Positions 22,483-32,414 of a DNA stretch of 39,785 nucleotides are shown piece after piece. Position numbers and translations under genes: made by a program. Where the stretch lies: positions 1 to 39,785 of the forward strand of contig LVLI01001608.1 in assembly GCA_001687465.1 (NCBI GenBank). Direction: 5' to 3'. A model generated the notes under the pieces. It worked only from the letters and a program-made list of their open reading frames with translations. It ran no database searches and was not told the DNA's origin. Origin of the DNA: Halocafeteria seosinensis. Its lineage: Eukaryota; Sar; Bigyra; Bicosoecida. The first letter of the stretch is position 1. The number at the start of each line of letters is the position of its first letter.

Positions 22483-25115
22483 ATGGGGGAACAGCATAAG
22501 CCCTTCTCCTCCCCCTCCAGGAGATCTGCTTCGGCTACTTCCTCTTCCACAACCACAGTAACAGCAGCCACAGGATCTACTACTACAAGGAGTGAGAGCT
22601 CTACTAGTACCGTGAGTGAGCAGAAGCAGAGGCATGCATCCAGTGCTGAGGGAGGACCGCCACCTCCGCCACCGCCGCCTCCTCCGGGACGTCCTTCCTC
22701 CACAGGAGGAGCCGAAGAGAGCGCTATACAATCCTCCTCCAAGTCCAAGACCTCTCGTACACCTAAGAGTAAGGGTGTATCGGCATCAAAGGACCACAGC
22801 GAAAAAGTGCACGCGAAAATGAACCTGTATGACAAGGAGAGACTGCATTCTGAGACGGCCTTTGTGCCGATGAGGTCGTTAAGTGGCGCTTCCAAGACCA
22901 CCCACTGCAATGGAGATACAGGGGGAGGACATTTTTTGGCAGACACGGGACAAGAGGAGCAAGAAGCCGATATATTCCCGGCCCCTGTGAGGAAAGCCAA
23001 TACCACGAACGATACGCATGCCCCTTCTGAAGCCACCTCTTCGACAGCGGATACACAAGCGACTTCAGAGAGTCCTGGAGCCAAAGCGAACTCCCCGGTA
23101 TCGACGATGGATGATGCACAAGGCACCACAGAGCGCACCGAAGCCTCGGCCGAAACAAACATATCCCATTCGACAGCGGCTGTACAAAACACGACAGACG
23201 CAAGCACCCCTGTGTCGACCATGGATGCACAAGCGACGACAGAGGCAACTGAATCCACAACCAATGTTGCGGAAGGAAATGCGGGGGATTATCAAGGGAT
23301 AGAAGATGAACAGAGGCGAGCTACGAGGAGTACGAGTCCCGGGAGTGTGAACTCGTCTGTAGCGTCCCGTAGTGCTAGTGATCGTCCAATGGAGGATGGA
23401 TCTCCTGGCGGAAGTCGACTCTCACTGGCTAATGTAGAGCTCCGAAAGGAATCTTTGAGTGCAGTTCCATTTCGTGAAGGTGAATCAATGGACTCGCCTG
23501 TCGGGACACCGGATGAGTCGACTGGATCTGGAAGCTTTTCGGAGAAGTATGAGCCGAGCTCCTTTGGAACGGCTGCCGCAGTCGGTGCTGGCAGCAAAGG
23601 CGCGAAAGCTAAGGCCGAACCAGGGCGAGCATCTCGATTATTTGCGCCGAAGTCGTGGTCAGAGAAATTTCGCTCGACTAAGCGACGCCTAAAGCAAAAT
23701 ATATTAGTGAGTCTTGGGGCGTCTCAGAGTTCAAGAGACGTTAGTTTTGAGAACACGCAATTGCGGTGAGTGAATGATCGGAAAGAACTTGCTCCTCAGT
23801 CACTGACCTAGACTTACGCCTTTCGTGCTAAAAACGTATTGCAGGTATAAGAGGGTGCAGGATTCGTTAGAAAAGTTGAGGACCGGCGTGACGGTTTACC
23901 TACAGCGCCTGTGTCAGAGCTGCGATGCTTCCTGCTCCCTTGCTTCCACGTTAAACTTTCTGGCTTCTTCAGATCTTACTCATGGCGTGGTGAGTGATCA
24001 TCCACACGTCAGAGCAGAACATGGGAGCGTTCCACCACAACTCTCAGCTCGAAGCTTCTTAACGATGCAATATGAATTGAAGCAGCTAACTTACAAATCG
24101 ATTGAACAACATGTGACAAACAAAATACTTCAGCCCATAGGAGCTCTGATGAATCAGTTAGCCGGTATAAAGCATTTGCTAGAAAAGCGGAGGAGGTATC
24201 AAACTGATGTAGATGCATATAAGAGGAAGGTATGGTGAGACGTGTATTGTGTGGGAACAAAACGTCAATGAGCTCAGTAATTACTTGGATCCTATCCAGG
24301 TTAGCCAAGTGGAATCAGCGAAGCAAAGAAATGAACACGAAGTCCAAAGGCAGCGAGAAAAACTAAGTGCGGCGGAGGATGCGTTCGAAAAAGTAACCAA
24401 CGCTGTTTTGAAATGTCTCAGTGAAATGGAGTGCGCGAGGGCTCTTTTGGTGCAAGACACGTTGAATACGTTGGTTGCCTCTCAGGTGCATTTCCACTCA
24501 ATTATGTCAGATGCTGCTGTAACGGCTCTGCCGTACTTTACGGACGTGTCTACACCTCGAGTGGAGTTATCGTATATCACGTCATCCAAAGCGCAGCAAA
24601 TCAAATCGGTATCAGTTCCAGATCGTTCGCGACGTGTCGAAGCAGACGAAAAGCTGGTGTTTCAGCCTCTCGAAAAATTGTTAGAGCAGCTACTGGAAGG
24701 ACGACCGACGAATGCTGAGGGAGCTCCTTCGGAGGAGTTCCAGTCAGCGGTTGAGAAAGCCCCCTCGTATTCGCAAAAGCACCAGGACATTACAACAACT
24801 ACTGGAAAGCGTGCGTCGAGGGATCAAAAGACAGATATTCCCTCTCGGTACTTTGTCAATGATTCAGGGACAACCGGTGCCGTATATCCGCCAAAACAAG
24901 GTGGAGTTGGCTTGGCAAGTTTGCATGACCAAATGGGAACCTCCGTTCCCACGGGGGAGAGTGTAAAAGGCCGCACTTCTTATACTGGCATCCAAACCGC
25001 CATACAGTCAATGAAGCGTCACAGTACTGTCGCTTGGGACGCAATTGCAGCGTATGATGTAGAACGCCGCCCAGTTTCCACGTCGAGGAACTCTAGCAGT
25101 TTAAAGAGGAAATGA
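22483..25115 (+). CDS. BAR-domain-like protein with long low-complexity N-terminus
   Basis: Probable membrane-curvature protein. Exons 22483-23765, 23845-24229, 24300-25115; introns 79 and 70 nt, in phase; 827 aa. Residues 1-400 are Ser/Thr/Glu-rich and predicted disordered, with ten consecutive prolines at 59-68 (possible SH3 or profilin ligand) and four imperfect repeats of an ST-x-D-x-AQ-type unit encoded around 23041, 23101, 23171 and 23215. From about 428 to 620 the protein is helical and BAR-like: YKRVQDSLEKL..., then KILQPIGALMNQL, then YQTDVDAYKRKVSQVE across the second junction, matching the YDxYxxKV segment of BAR proteins, followed by a long charged coiled coil (VESAKQRNEHEVQRQREKL). 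The C-terminal ~200 residues are low complexity. No SH3 or RhoGAP domain seen. Family call is by motif, not search. Confidence 0.7.
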
Positions 25116-25945
25116 AGCGACTTGTGATGTCATTGTACAGCGTCGCTTGATTCATTCGGCCATAGCCCAGGTCTGTCTTGGGAGCTAGATATCGTGTAGG
25201 AATCGGGAGCTGGTTTAGTGACAGACATACAAGGGAAGCCCCTTCTCGTGAACTTCCATTGATGAAGATTGTGACCCTAGGGCAGAGAAAGCCATACCCC
25301 TGAGAAGCCACATCAAAATAGACAGATCTTCGTTCAATTCGCCTTTAACGAAAATAGCGAAGCGCTCAACAAGTGTGGAAGTCTTGTTATACGGTTGTGA
25401 TACGAAACTAATTGGGGTCAAGAGAAACTCGTTTACGATTGATGCTCCTGGTCGGGGCAGGTAACAGGGAGCGTTTGAGCCACTGTAGCACAAGGACAAA
25501 AAATTGATGTTTGCCTGGCCTAATTCAGCTTAGGCGGGCCGGCCAGCGTCGCAAACTCCATAGCTTGCTTAGTTTTGGAACTTCAGCTAGCCTGGCTCGC
25601 AGTCGCTTCGCCCTGAAATTGCCACACACACACACACACTACATGCTTGCAAACCTCCAAAATTTACATCAAAAGTGTCCACTCATGTCTGTCTTATCTA
25701 GGTGTGGCCGTTTCTGCTTAATTTTTTTTGAGTCGTTCTTCGTTCACGGTTCCTTCGCTGCTTCGTCTCCCAGACTAACGGCCCGTAGTAACGGGAGTCC
25801 CAGTGTTGGAGATTTGTGAAGCTGGTGTCGGGGTATGTCAGTGCGTGCCTCTCTTCCTTGTTTGCGTGATGATCCCGAACTCTAACACCTGATAGGCCGG
25901 TAGATAAGTCGGCTGCCTTGCTGGTGGCAAGGAGAAAAAGGGGTG
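25116..25945. other. Intergenic upstream of antiporter
   Basis: About 830 bp. Frames on either strand stay under ~105 codons and carry no motif. A (CA)8 tract lies at 25623-25638. Confidence 0.5.
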
Positions 25946-27508
25946 ATGAGCAGCAGCACCCGCAAGGACGAGGAAAGCCACCAGCAATCCGAGTCGTCCT
26001 ATGGCCTCTACCGAGGAGATACGGAGGAAAGTGAAGCGGACAGAAGGCGGGTCGAGTCCCTGACGAGCGAGATAGACTTCCCCGCTTCCAATGAGGAGGA
26101 GAGAGAAGAGGGAAAGTCCTGGCGATCTCATGTTGTGTGGATTCTGCGGATGGGGATACTCTTGGGGATAGTGTATGCAGCTCTGTTTTTCATTTTCCAA
26201 GATGATGTGCTCCCGAGGGGAGCAGGATTCGCGCCGTTGTTGCTCATTCTCTGCAGTGAGATGGCAGGGAGAGCCCTGCAACACACGATCCTGCCTCCCC
26301 TCTTGGGCATGACGGTTGTGGGCATCGTGCTGCAGAATTTACCGGGAGAACCACTCGAAGGACTACGCGACTCGTGGGCATCGGTCTTGCGGTCCATCGC
26401 ATTGACGCTGATACTTTTCCGGGGAGGTCTAGGATTGGACTTGAGCAAATTGCGAAGTCTCGGAATCACAGTGCCTTTGCTAACGGTGTGCCCACAATTG
26501 GTAGAGGCGGCGGTCGTTACTGTCCTAGTCAACGTGTTGATTGGGCTACCATGGCTCTGGGCTCTTCTGACTGGCTTCGTTGTTGGTGCTGTATCTCCCG
26601 CCGTTGTGGTCCCACTGCTACTAAATTTGAAAGGAAAGGGTTACGGGACGAACAGAGGCATACCAACCTTGATTCTAGCGGCAGCTGGCGTTGAGGATGT
26701 GGTTGGCATTAGTTTCATTGGCATATTTTTGGCCATTATCTTCTCTTCAGGCAGCTTAGCGGTGAATATCATTCATGGACCTGCCGAAGTTATTGGTGGC
26801 GCCATTGCGGGGATTGTCCTGGGTTGCCTATCTCGTCCCCTGGAGCATTCCGATCAGCACTATAGACGCATTGTGATCCCTTTGGTAGCCATAACTGTGA
26901 ATTTGCTATCGCGACATCTAGGATTTTCAGGAGCGGGTCCGCTTGCGGCAATGGCTTACGGAGCCTCAATCTCGTATTTTGCTCGAAAAGAGGCCTTCGT
27001 CGAGGAGATTCAAGCCTTTGTCAAGCCAATGTGGAGGGTGTTTGAGCCACTCCTCTTTGGTTTAGTTGGAGCTTCAATCTCGTTCGACCAGTTGAAGGGT
27101 AGCACCATTGGATTTGCAGTTGGTATAGTCTTCATCAGTGGCTTGTTTCGGTTTGCTACTGCCTATACTGTACAAGGATTTTCATCGTTCAGTTGGAAAG
27201 AGAGGCTGTTTGTTAGCGTTGCCTGGATACCCAAAGCTACGGTACAGGCTGCAATGGGTCCCCTGGCCTTAGATATTGCCCGGAAGGATGGGGACGCCGG
27301 CGATCGAGACCTAGCAAGAGATGTACTGGCAGTAGCTGTCGTGGGTATAGTGATTACCGCTCCCCTGGGCGCGGTGGCTATACAATTCTTTGCCCCCAAA
27401 CTGCTGACTAGGGATACCTCTGATGCTGAACAAGAGAATTCAGTGAAAAACGATGGACCAGTTGATGCAGCAACTTCTGTAAGAATAAATGGTAGCGGGA
27501 ATGGATGA
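25946..27508 (+). CDS. Na+/H+ antiporter, SLC9B (NHA) family
   Basis: Secondary transporter of the CPA2 superfamily exchanging Na+ or Li+ for H+. Single exon, 520 aa; the ATG at 25946 is preceded by an in-frame GTG that is not taken as the start. A hydrophilic acidic N-terminus (about 55 residues) leads into roughly 12 membrane helices. Diagnostic SLC9B segments: FRGGLGLDLSKLRSLG, LPWLWALLTGFVVGAVSPAVVVP, GYGTNRGIPTLILAAAGVEDVVGI. The last contains the ion-binding acidic pair, here Glu250-Asp251 where animal NHA2 has Asp-Asp. Near the C-terminal end of the membrane domain, SVAWIPKATVQAAMGPLAL is the conserved K-containing helix. The C-tail is short and polar. The compartment (plasma membrane, mitochondrion or vacuole) cannot be read from the sequence. 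Convergent with the small orphan gene 228 bp downstream. Confidence 0.88.
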   Translation: MSSSTRKDEESHQQSESSYGLYRGDTEESEADRRRVESLTSEIDFPASNEEEREEGKSWRSHVVWILRMGILLGIVYAALFFIFQDDVLPRGAGFAPLLLILCSEMAGRALQHTILPPLLGMTVVGIVLQNLPGEPLEGLRDSWASVLRSIALTLILFRGGLGLDLSKLRSLGITVPLLTVCPQLVEAAVVTVLVNVLIGLPWLWALLTGFVVGAVSPAVVVPLLLNLKGKGYGTNRGIPTLILAAAGVEDVVGISFIGIFLAIIFSSGSLAVNIIHGPAEVIGGAIAGIVLGCLSRPLEHSDQHYRRIVIPLVAITVNLLSRHLGFSGAGPLAAMAYGASISYFARKEAFVEEIQAFVKPMWRVFEPLLFGLVGASISFDQLKGSTIGFAVGIVFISGLFRFATAYTVQGFSSFSWKERLFVSVAWIPKATVQAAMGPLALDIARKDGDAGDRDLARDVLAVAVVGIVITAPLGAVAIQFFAPKLLTRDTSDAEQENSVKNDGPVDAATSVRINGSGNG

Positions 27509-27735
27509 TTTTGCAACATTCTCACGCAGGGCATATAGGCGGTTGAAGGAGACTACAAGGGGGTGATTGAGGGTGTCAGTCTGACACTGTCAGATTGCGA
27601 GTAGTATTAGAAAGTTTGAATAAAGAGACATACGCTAATGCGAAATGACAGCTTGGCTTCCCTAGGGTTGACCTTTTTTCCTCTGCGTCAGTCCCACGCG
27701 GACCAGACCATGTTATCTCTCTATACATATATTCT

Positions 27736-28417
27736 TTAGCGGTGCTCGAGATGAGATTTTGCCCCTTCATAGAGAACCAAGTCTTCTATGTTAATTTCTT
27801 CGGGCTCGCTTTGGTGTAAATCGTAGAAGTAGCACTCGAATGGGGGATCGACATAATACTCCGGGTTTTCGATGCGATGCTCGGTATAGGTCTTAACCAT
27901 GAGCTCAATGTTACTCTCGGATACTACCAAGTCATCCTCTTCAGAGACAAGTACCTCCCATGCATATTGCATATCATTGGAAACCTCATTAGCGCACTCA
28001 TCAATGCCCGATCTAATAGTATCCACGAAGTAGTGCCAAATGTCTACACTAGGACGTTTGTAGCACCCGTGACCAATGCGGAGAACAAAGACGTACCTGG
28101 GAGACGATTCCCTGCAAAACATGCAAAAGTCCTCATTATTTCTTCTGGGGTACTACAGCTGAAAAATGATGTTCCACACTTAACTCATTTGATTCTAGAT
28201 GTTTCAGAATAGAGTCACTGCTCTTATTCCTCTTACATCGCGGCCAGGCTAAGCTTCGGATAGCATCTCCACCTTTTTGCGCGGTCACATCGAACCAGTA
28301 CTGTACTGTGTCCTCCACCCATTCTTTCTCCATGTGGTGTTGTAGCCATGTTGCCAAGTACACGTAGCAAACATCGGAGTGCACATCCTCGTCTAGCTCG
28401 CTTTGCAAAGTTTGCAT
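27736..28417 (-). CDS. Small acidic orphan protein, intact copy of a duplicated pair
   Basis: Function unknown. Minus-strand exons 28237-28417, 28097-28111 and 27736-28043 give 167 aa; the second is a 15-nt microexon. All four splice sites are canonical (gtaaga...tttgcag; gtacgt...gtgtag) and the phase works only with the microexon. Visible features: VCYVYLATWLQHHMEKEW and EDTVQYWFDVT in exon 1, LAWP at its end, an acidic central stretch (VSEEDDLVVSES), and a conserved ENPEYY, then CYFYDL. A second, broken copy lies at 31028-31570 on the same strand on the far side of MOCS3. It retains CYQYLEWLQHRMK, EDTHMYW, LAWP, ENPECY and CCFYDL. That conservation in protein frame is the best evidence that this is a real gene. 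No signal peptide or membrane segment. Confidence 0.65.
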
Positions 28418-29227
28418 GGCTGGTTAATTCGTACTGCTCGCTATTACGTAAATAAAACCCTGATAACTATGTATATCAGTAATATAACGGCGAATCGGAT
28501 TGTTGCGTTCAAAACAATCCAAAATCATATAAAACTTCACCTACCTCACTTCAGAAGTTTCCCAGTGATATCGAAGTCGGCCGTTGGTATCATCAAAGTT
28601 CCAGCCCAATACAAAAGGTTTAAAGGAGCAGATGTTCGCGCATTGATGAAGAGCTCGATATAAGTAGGTTTACCGTAGCGATACAGCTTTTTGTATTATG
28701 TTTTCGCGGCTACAGTGTGTGCTGTTTCAGGAATTGTGTGTAAAAAAAGATAAACGGCTCACGATTTGGTAGAGTGCCAGATATACTAGCCCGGTACTGT
28801 ACGGCGGAAACGCTGCTCTGAACTGTGTTTGTAGTGTTTTGGACGTACTGTCTGTCAGTGGTCATGTACACTACAAACAACTGTGGAAGCAAAGCAGACC
28901 TTGGAGCCATTTGTGTGTTGGAGGCTCAACTCTTCGTCGTCGTTGGCTCAACTTGGAGCGTGGAACCGTAGGAAGTTTGAGGAGTTCTTCGAAGAGAAGA
29001 GGGGATGCGCTTCCTCCATAGCTTTAGCGCCCAACTATCCCCGAGGTTTCGACAGGTATTCACATGGCTTAGAGCACATGTGTGATACGAGCACCACTTC
29101 ATGTAACTTCGGTGTCACAGCTTCAGCTTCAGTTCTACGTGAAGTGCAATCCACTTTGGGACTGTTTTGAAGTTTTCTGTACATCCCATTCCACAGGTTG
29201 CTATAGAAATAAAATAAATAAATAAAA
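28418..29227. other. Intergenic between orphan gene and MOCS3
   Basis: Holds the promoters of two divergent genes. Plus-strand frames of 60-95 codons overlap in different phases and lack motifs. The 20 nt before the MOCS3 ATG are A-rich (repeated aaataa). Confidence 0.5.
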
Positions 29228-30634
29228 ATGTCTGCACCTGAGGATATGAGCTATCAGACGTATATGGAGCGTCGGTTGAGGCAGCTGGAGGCTGAAAATG
29301 CGTGTTTCCGGGCGTATTGCCGGCGCCATTCCATCCCTTTACAGGAGGTTTTAGGCGATTCTGAGACCACAGACGGCGACAACAAGAAGGACAAGCAGCA
29401 GAGAAGCAGTAATAACAATAAAATTCCGTATGAAGCTGCTCTGGAACCTAGTCAATTGAAGCGCTATTCGAGGCAGATGCTGATTCATAATTTTGGGCCC
29501 TCTGCGCAGTCCAAGCTGCTGGATTCCACGATTCTAATCATTGGAGCCGGGGGATTAGGGTGTCCGGCAGCACTTTATCTTGCCGGGGCTGGGGTGAAAA
29601 AGATCATACTGGTGGACCACGACGTGGTCGATACCAGCAACCTCCACCGCCAAATTGGCCACGTGGAAGCGAGACAAGGGCTCCCAAAAGTCATGTCCTT
29701 GGCAGAAGCCATACAGGGAGTGAATCATCAAGTTCAAGTCGAACCGGTGCTTGCGAAGTTCACGGCAGAAAATGGGGTGGAATTAGCGAGTCGATCTGAT
29801 GTGGTCATCGACGCTACGGATAACCCCGCCACACGGTACATGGTGAATGATGCGTGTGTACTGGCCGGGAAACCTTTGGTTTCGGGTGCTGCTTTGGGTA
29901 TGAACGGACAGCTTTCCGTTTACAACTACAACGGCGGGCCTTGCTACAGATGTCTATACCCTCAACCACCTCCTCAGGGCTCTGTTACAAGCTGTGCTGA
30001 CGGAGGGGTTCTTGGCCCTATTCCTGGGGTAATTGGAGTCCTTCAAGCCCTTGAAACGATTAAAATTGTAACTCAAGTGGGAAAGACTCTGAGTGGAAGG
30101 CTCCTAATTTGGGACGGCGAAGATTCTAGGTTCCGTGTAGTGAACGTGGCGGAGCCTCGAAGTGAATGCTGCGCATGCTCTCGAGGGGAACATCAAACAA
30201 TTTTCAGCCTCCAAGACAGCGAAGAATTTTGCGCTTGTAAGGGTCTTGTTTCGATGGAAACGCACCAGACACAGAGTAAACCTCTTGAGTGCGAGACACC
30301 ACCGGAGGATCTTTTCAATCTAAAAGGGAATGGGGGAGATCCTCTCTTGCTGGATGTTCGGCCTGCCGCACAATTTGAAATGTGCCATTTACAAGGATTC
30401 GTTAACGTTCCTTTGGCAAAACTGCAGCGCTATGTCAGGGAAGGGTATGACATCCGGAACACCTTATTGACGGGCGTAAACTGCGAGCGCAATATTCATG
30501 TAATCTGTCGACGCGGCAACGATTCTGTGACAGCTGCGCATCTCCTCACACAGCAGGGACTACCAGCATTTAACATTTCTGGAGGGTACGAACAATACCG
30601 AAACAACGTGGATGCAGAATTCCCGGAGTACTGA
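29228..30634 (+). CDS. MOCS3: Adenylyltransferase and sulfurtransferase MOCS3/Uba4
   Basis: E1-like enzyme that adenylates the C-terminal glycine of Urm1 (and MoaD/MOCS2A), then transfers sulfur to form a thiocarboxylate, feeding tRNA wobble-uridine thiolation and molybdenum cofactor synthesis. Single exon, 468 aa, the family's usual length. Layout: a coiled N-terminal helix (about 1-45, YMERRLRQLEAENACF), an E1 Rossmann domain with GAGGLG at 106-111 and the ATP-binding VDHDVVDTSNLHRQIGH, zinc cysteines C239/C242 (CYRC) and C314/C317 (CCAC), the candidate E1 catalytic cysteine C256 (TSCADGG), and a C-terminal rhodanese domain (about 335-468) with its active-site loop CRRGNDS at C427. All catalytic residues are present, so it should be fully active. 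It sits between the intact and broken copies of the small orphan gene. Confidence 0.95.
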   Translation: MSAPEDMSYQTYMERRLRQLEAENACFRAYCRRHSIPLQEVLGDSETTDGDNKKDKQQRSSNNNKIPYEAALEPSQLKRYSRQMLIHNFGPSAQSKLLDSTILIIGAGGLGCPAALYLAGAGVKKIILVDHDVVDTSNLHRQIGHVEARQGLPKVMSLAEAIQGVNHQVQVEPVLAKFTAENGVELASRSDVVIDATDNPATRYMVNDACVLAGKPLVSGAALGMNGQLSVYNYNGGPCYRCLYPQPPPQGSVTSCADGGVLGPIPGVIGVLQALETIKIVTQVGKTLSGRLLIWDGEDSRFRVVNVAEPRSECCACSRGEHQTIFSLQDSEEFCACKGLVSMETHQTQSKPLECETPPEDLFNLKGNGGDPLLLDVRPAAQFEMCHLQGFVNVPLAKLQRYVREGYDIRNTLLTGVNCERNIHVICRRGNDSVTAAHLLTQQGLPAFNISGGYEQYRNNVDAEFPEY

Positions 30635-31027
30635 AACTGAAGAAGGTTTGAAGGATATGCGTATGCTCGTACTGGATTTTGCTGAAGGTTAGACAAGACT
30701 GTATCTTGTTGAGCTCCTCAAGAGTTCAGTGTACGAAGTTTCGAACGGGAACTGATGCCGTATACAAACTATACTGCCCAAGCTATGCCATAGCATGGAT
30801 GGTGTGGACAATTCTCACAATGCAAATTTCATTGGTAGTGTTGTAGAAGGGTCATGAGGATAGGCTAGCTTCCCGATACTATCGGGACCCTATGTAATTA
30901 TTGGACAGCGGCTGATAGTCAGACAGAAACACCGTCAAGAGCGAGTTGCCTGAATGACAAGGCTAAGACTTCTCTGAGTGGTACTTGTGTACTGTAGGGT
31001 TGTTCACCTGCCTTCCGAATGACTGTT
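30635..31027. other. Intergenic downstream of MOCS3
   Basis: Holds the 3' flank of MOCS3 and of the orphan pseudogene. A short imperfect palindrome (cccgatactatcggga) lies near 30872-30887. No gene seen. Confidence 0.5.
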
Positions 31028-31570
31028 TCACGTGGGTGTGTGTTGGCTCAAATCGTAGAAACAACATTTGATAGTGGGTTCACTGTAGCACTCTGGGTTT
31101 TCAATGTGCTTCATCAGATTGGAAACATACGTATCGATGTCATCGTTCAATACATGGGATAGTTCGTCGTCCGAGTCACGCAGATCGGGATAGTCCAAAC
31201 CGATGTCTTTCCAGTCACGCATGTATGCCTGCATCGATACTATCAGCGAAATAGTGTCGAAGGTTCCAACCGATCGAGCATCCTATGACTTGCTTCGTTA
31301 ACTTCACATACCGGCCAAGCTAACTTTTGGATCCCAATGGACTCTCCGCTTTGGATGAAGCTTTCCGTTTGGACTTTTTAGGGAGGGGTTCTGTGGTGCG
31401 TTGTACTCGCCCAGGATATTTTTAGGGACACGTTTTCATTTCGTGTTACTCCGACCCAGTACATGTGCGTATCCTCCAACGCTGCTCTCTTCATACGGTG
31501 TTGTAGCCATTCCAGATACTGATAGCAAAGCTTGAATCTGGACCCTTATACATTGGCACCTTTCGCCTTC
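31028..31570 (-). pseudogene. Broken paralog of the 27.7-28.4 kb orphan gene
   Basis: The last part, 31028-31234, is an open frame ending ENPECYSEPTIKCCFYDL, aligned with ENPEYYVDPPFECYFYDL of the intact copy. Upstream on the same strand (about 31440-31540) another frame reads CYQYLEWLQHRMKR, then EDTHMYWVGVT, matching CYVYLATWLQHHMEK and EDTVQYWFDVT. The LAWP junction is kept at about 31308-31320, followed by a gtatgt donor. Stops break the frame before the CYQYLEW segment and again between the EDT and LAWP segments, and no start codon matches that of the intact copy. I read this as a decayed duplicate. A rearranged gene with extra introns is possible but less likely. Confidence 0.6.
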
Positions 31571-32414
31571 CCGATCCTGCTGGTTCTCTTGGAAGTTCGT
31601 TTGCCCATCGTTGTTATGACTTTTAGGTGTAAAGAGTCTTCCAGTGAGGGTGCACGCAAGGCACTTTTCCGAGCTGGATAGACGGATGATGGGATATTTT
31701 CCGAACATTGATTTATTGGATTTTAATGCTATCTTAATTCATTCCAATTACAAATGTACACACACACAGTTCTTGTAACTAACTTCTGACTTCTGCGTAC
31801 TTCTTACCATATTAAATCGCTCTTCCAATGGATCGTCGGATATTTGGGAGGAGCTACGTGAAATCGTCAGAAAATGGTCCACGTCTCCGAAGAGATAGCT
31901 TTTTCTCGACTCCTCTTCGCACCTGCCAAGATACGTCATCCTGTCATGGCTCGGCAGCGGACTCGCACTTGATTGCACTCCTAGACTACGCCACTTACCC
32001 TCACAATAGCATATATGTTCATTTCTCACTATTAGTAAAGATATTACGGTATTTAGTCGTCGGACTTGGATATTGTGCGGGAGACGCAGAGTCCAGGCAA
32101 GAAATGCGGGGACTGGGAGAAGGCTGTCCAACAAGCTTGACGGAGTCATGGAGGGGGTAAGTGACAGCGGATTATGTAAGTTTGTTCAACATGATGTATT
32201 GAGAGCATTCTCGTACTCGCAGATCAGAGCAGATGGTTACGAGTGCTCGGAGCATGGCGGCATTTCAACGGATTTCATCGCCGCATGTACTCCAAGCATA
32301 CACAGTAACTAGACCAGCCCGGCAAGGTTTGTAGTCCAAGAGTTCCTTCCTACGTGCATGCACAATACCTAGTAGTATTGAATTCACGAACAAATATCAC
32401 AGATAACCCGGCGT
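31571..32414. other. Gene-poor DNA
   Basis: A 133-codon minus-strand frame (31748-32149) and an overlapping 110-codon plus-strand frame (31828-32160) carry no recognisable motif. I cannot support either as a gene. Confidence 0.35.

Noticed and set aside
22470-23264. 264-codon minus-strand open frame
   Set aside because: It is the antisense shadow of the low-complexity first exon of the BAR-like gene; the plus strand has splice junctions and family motifs.
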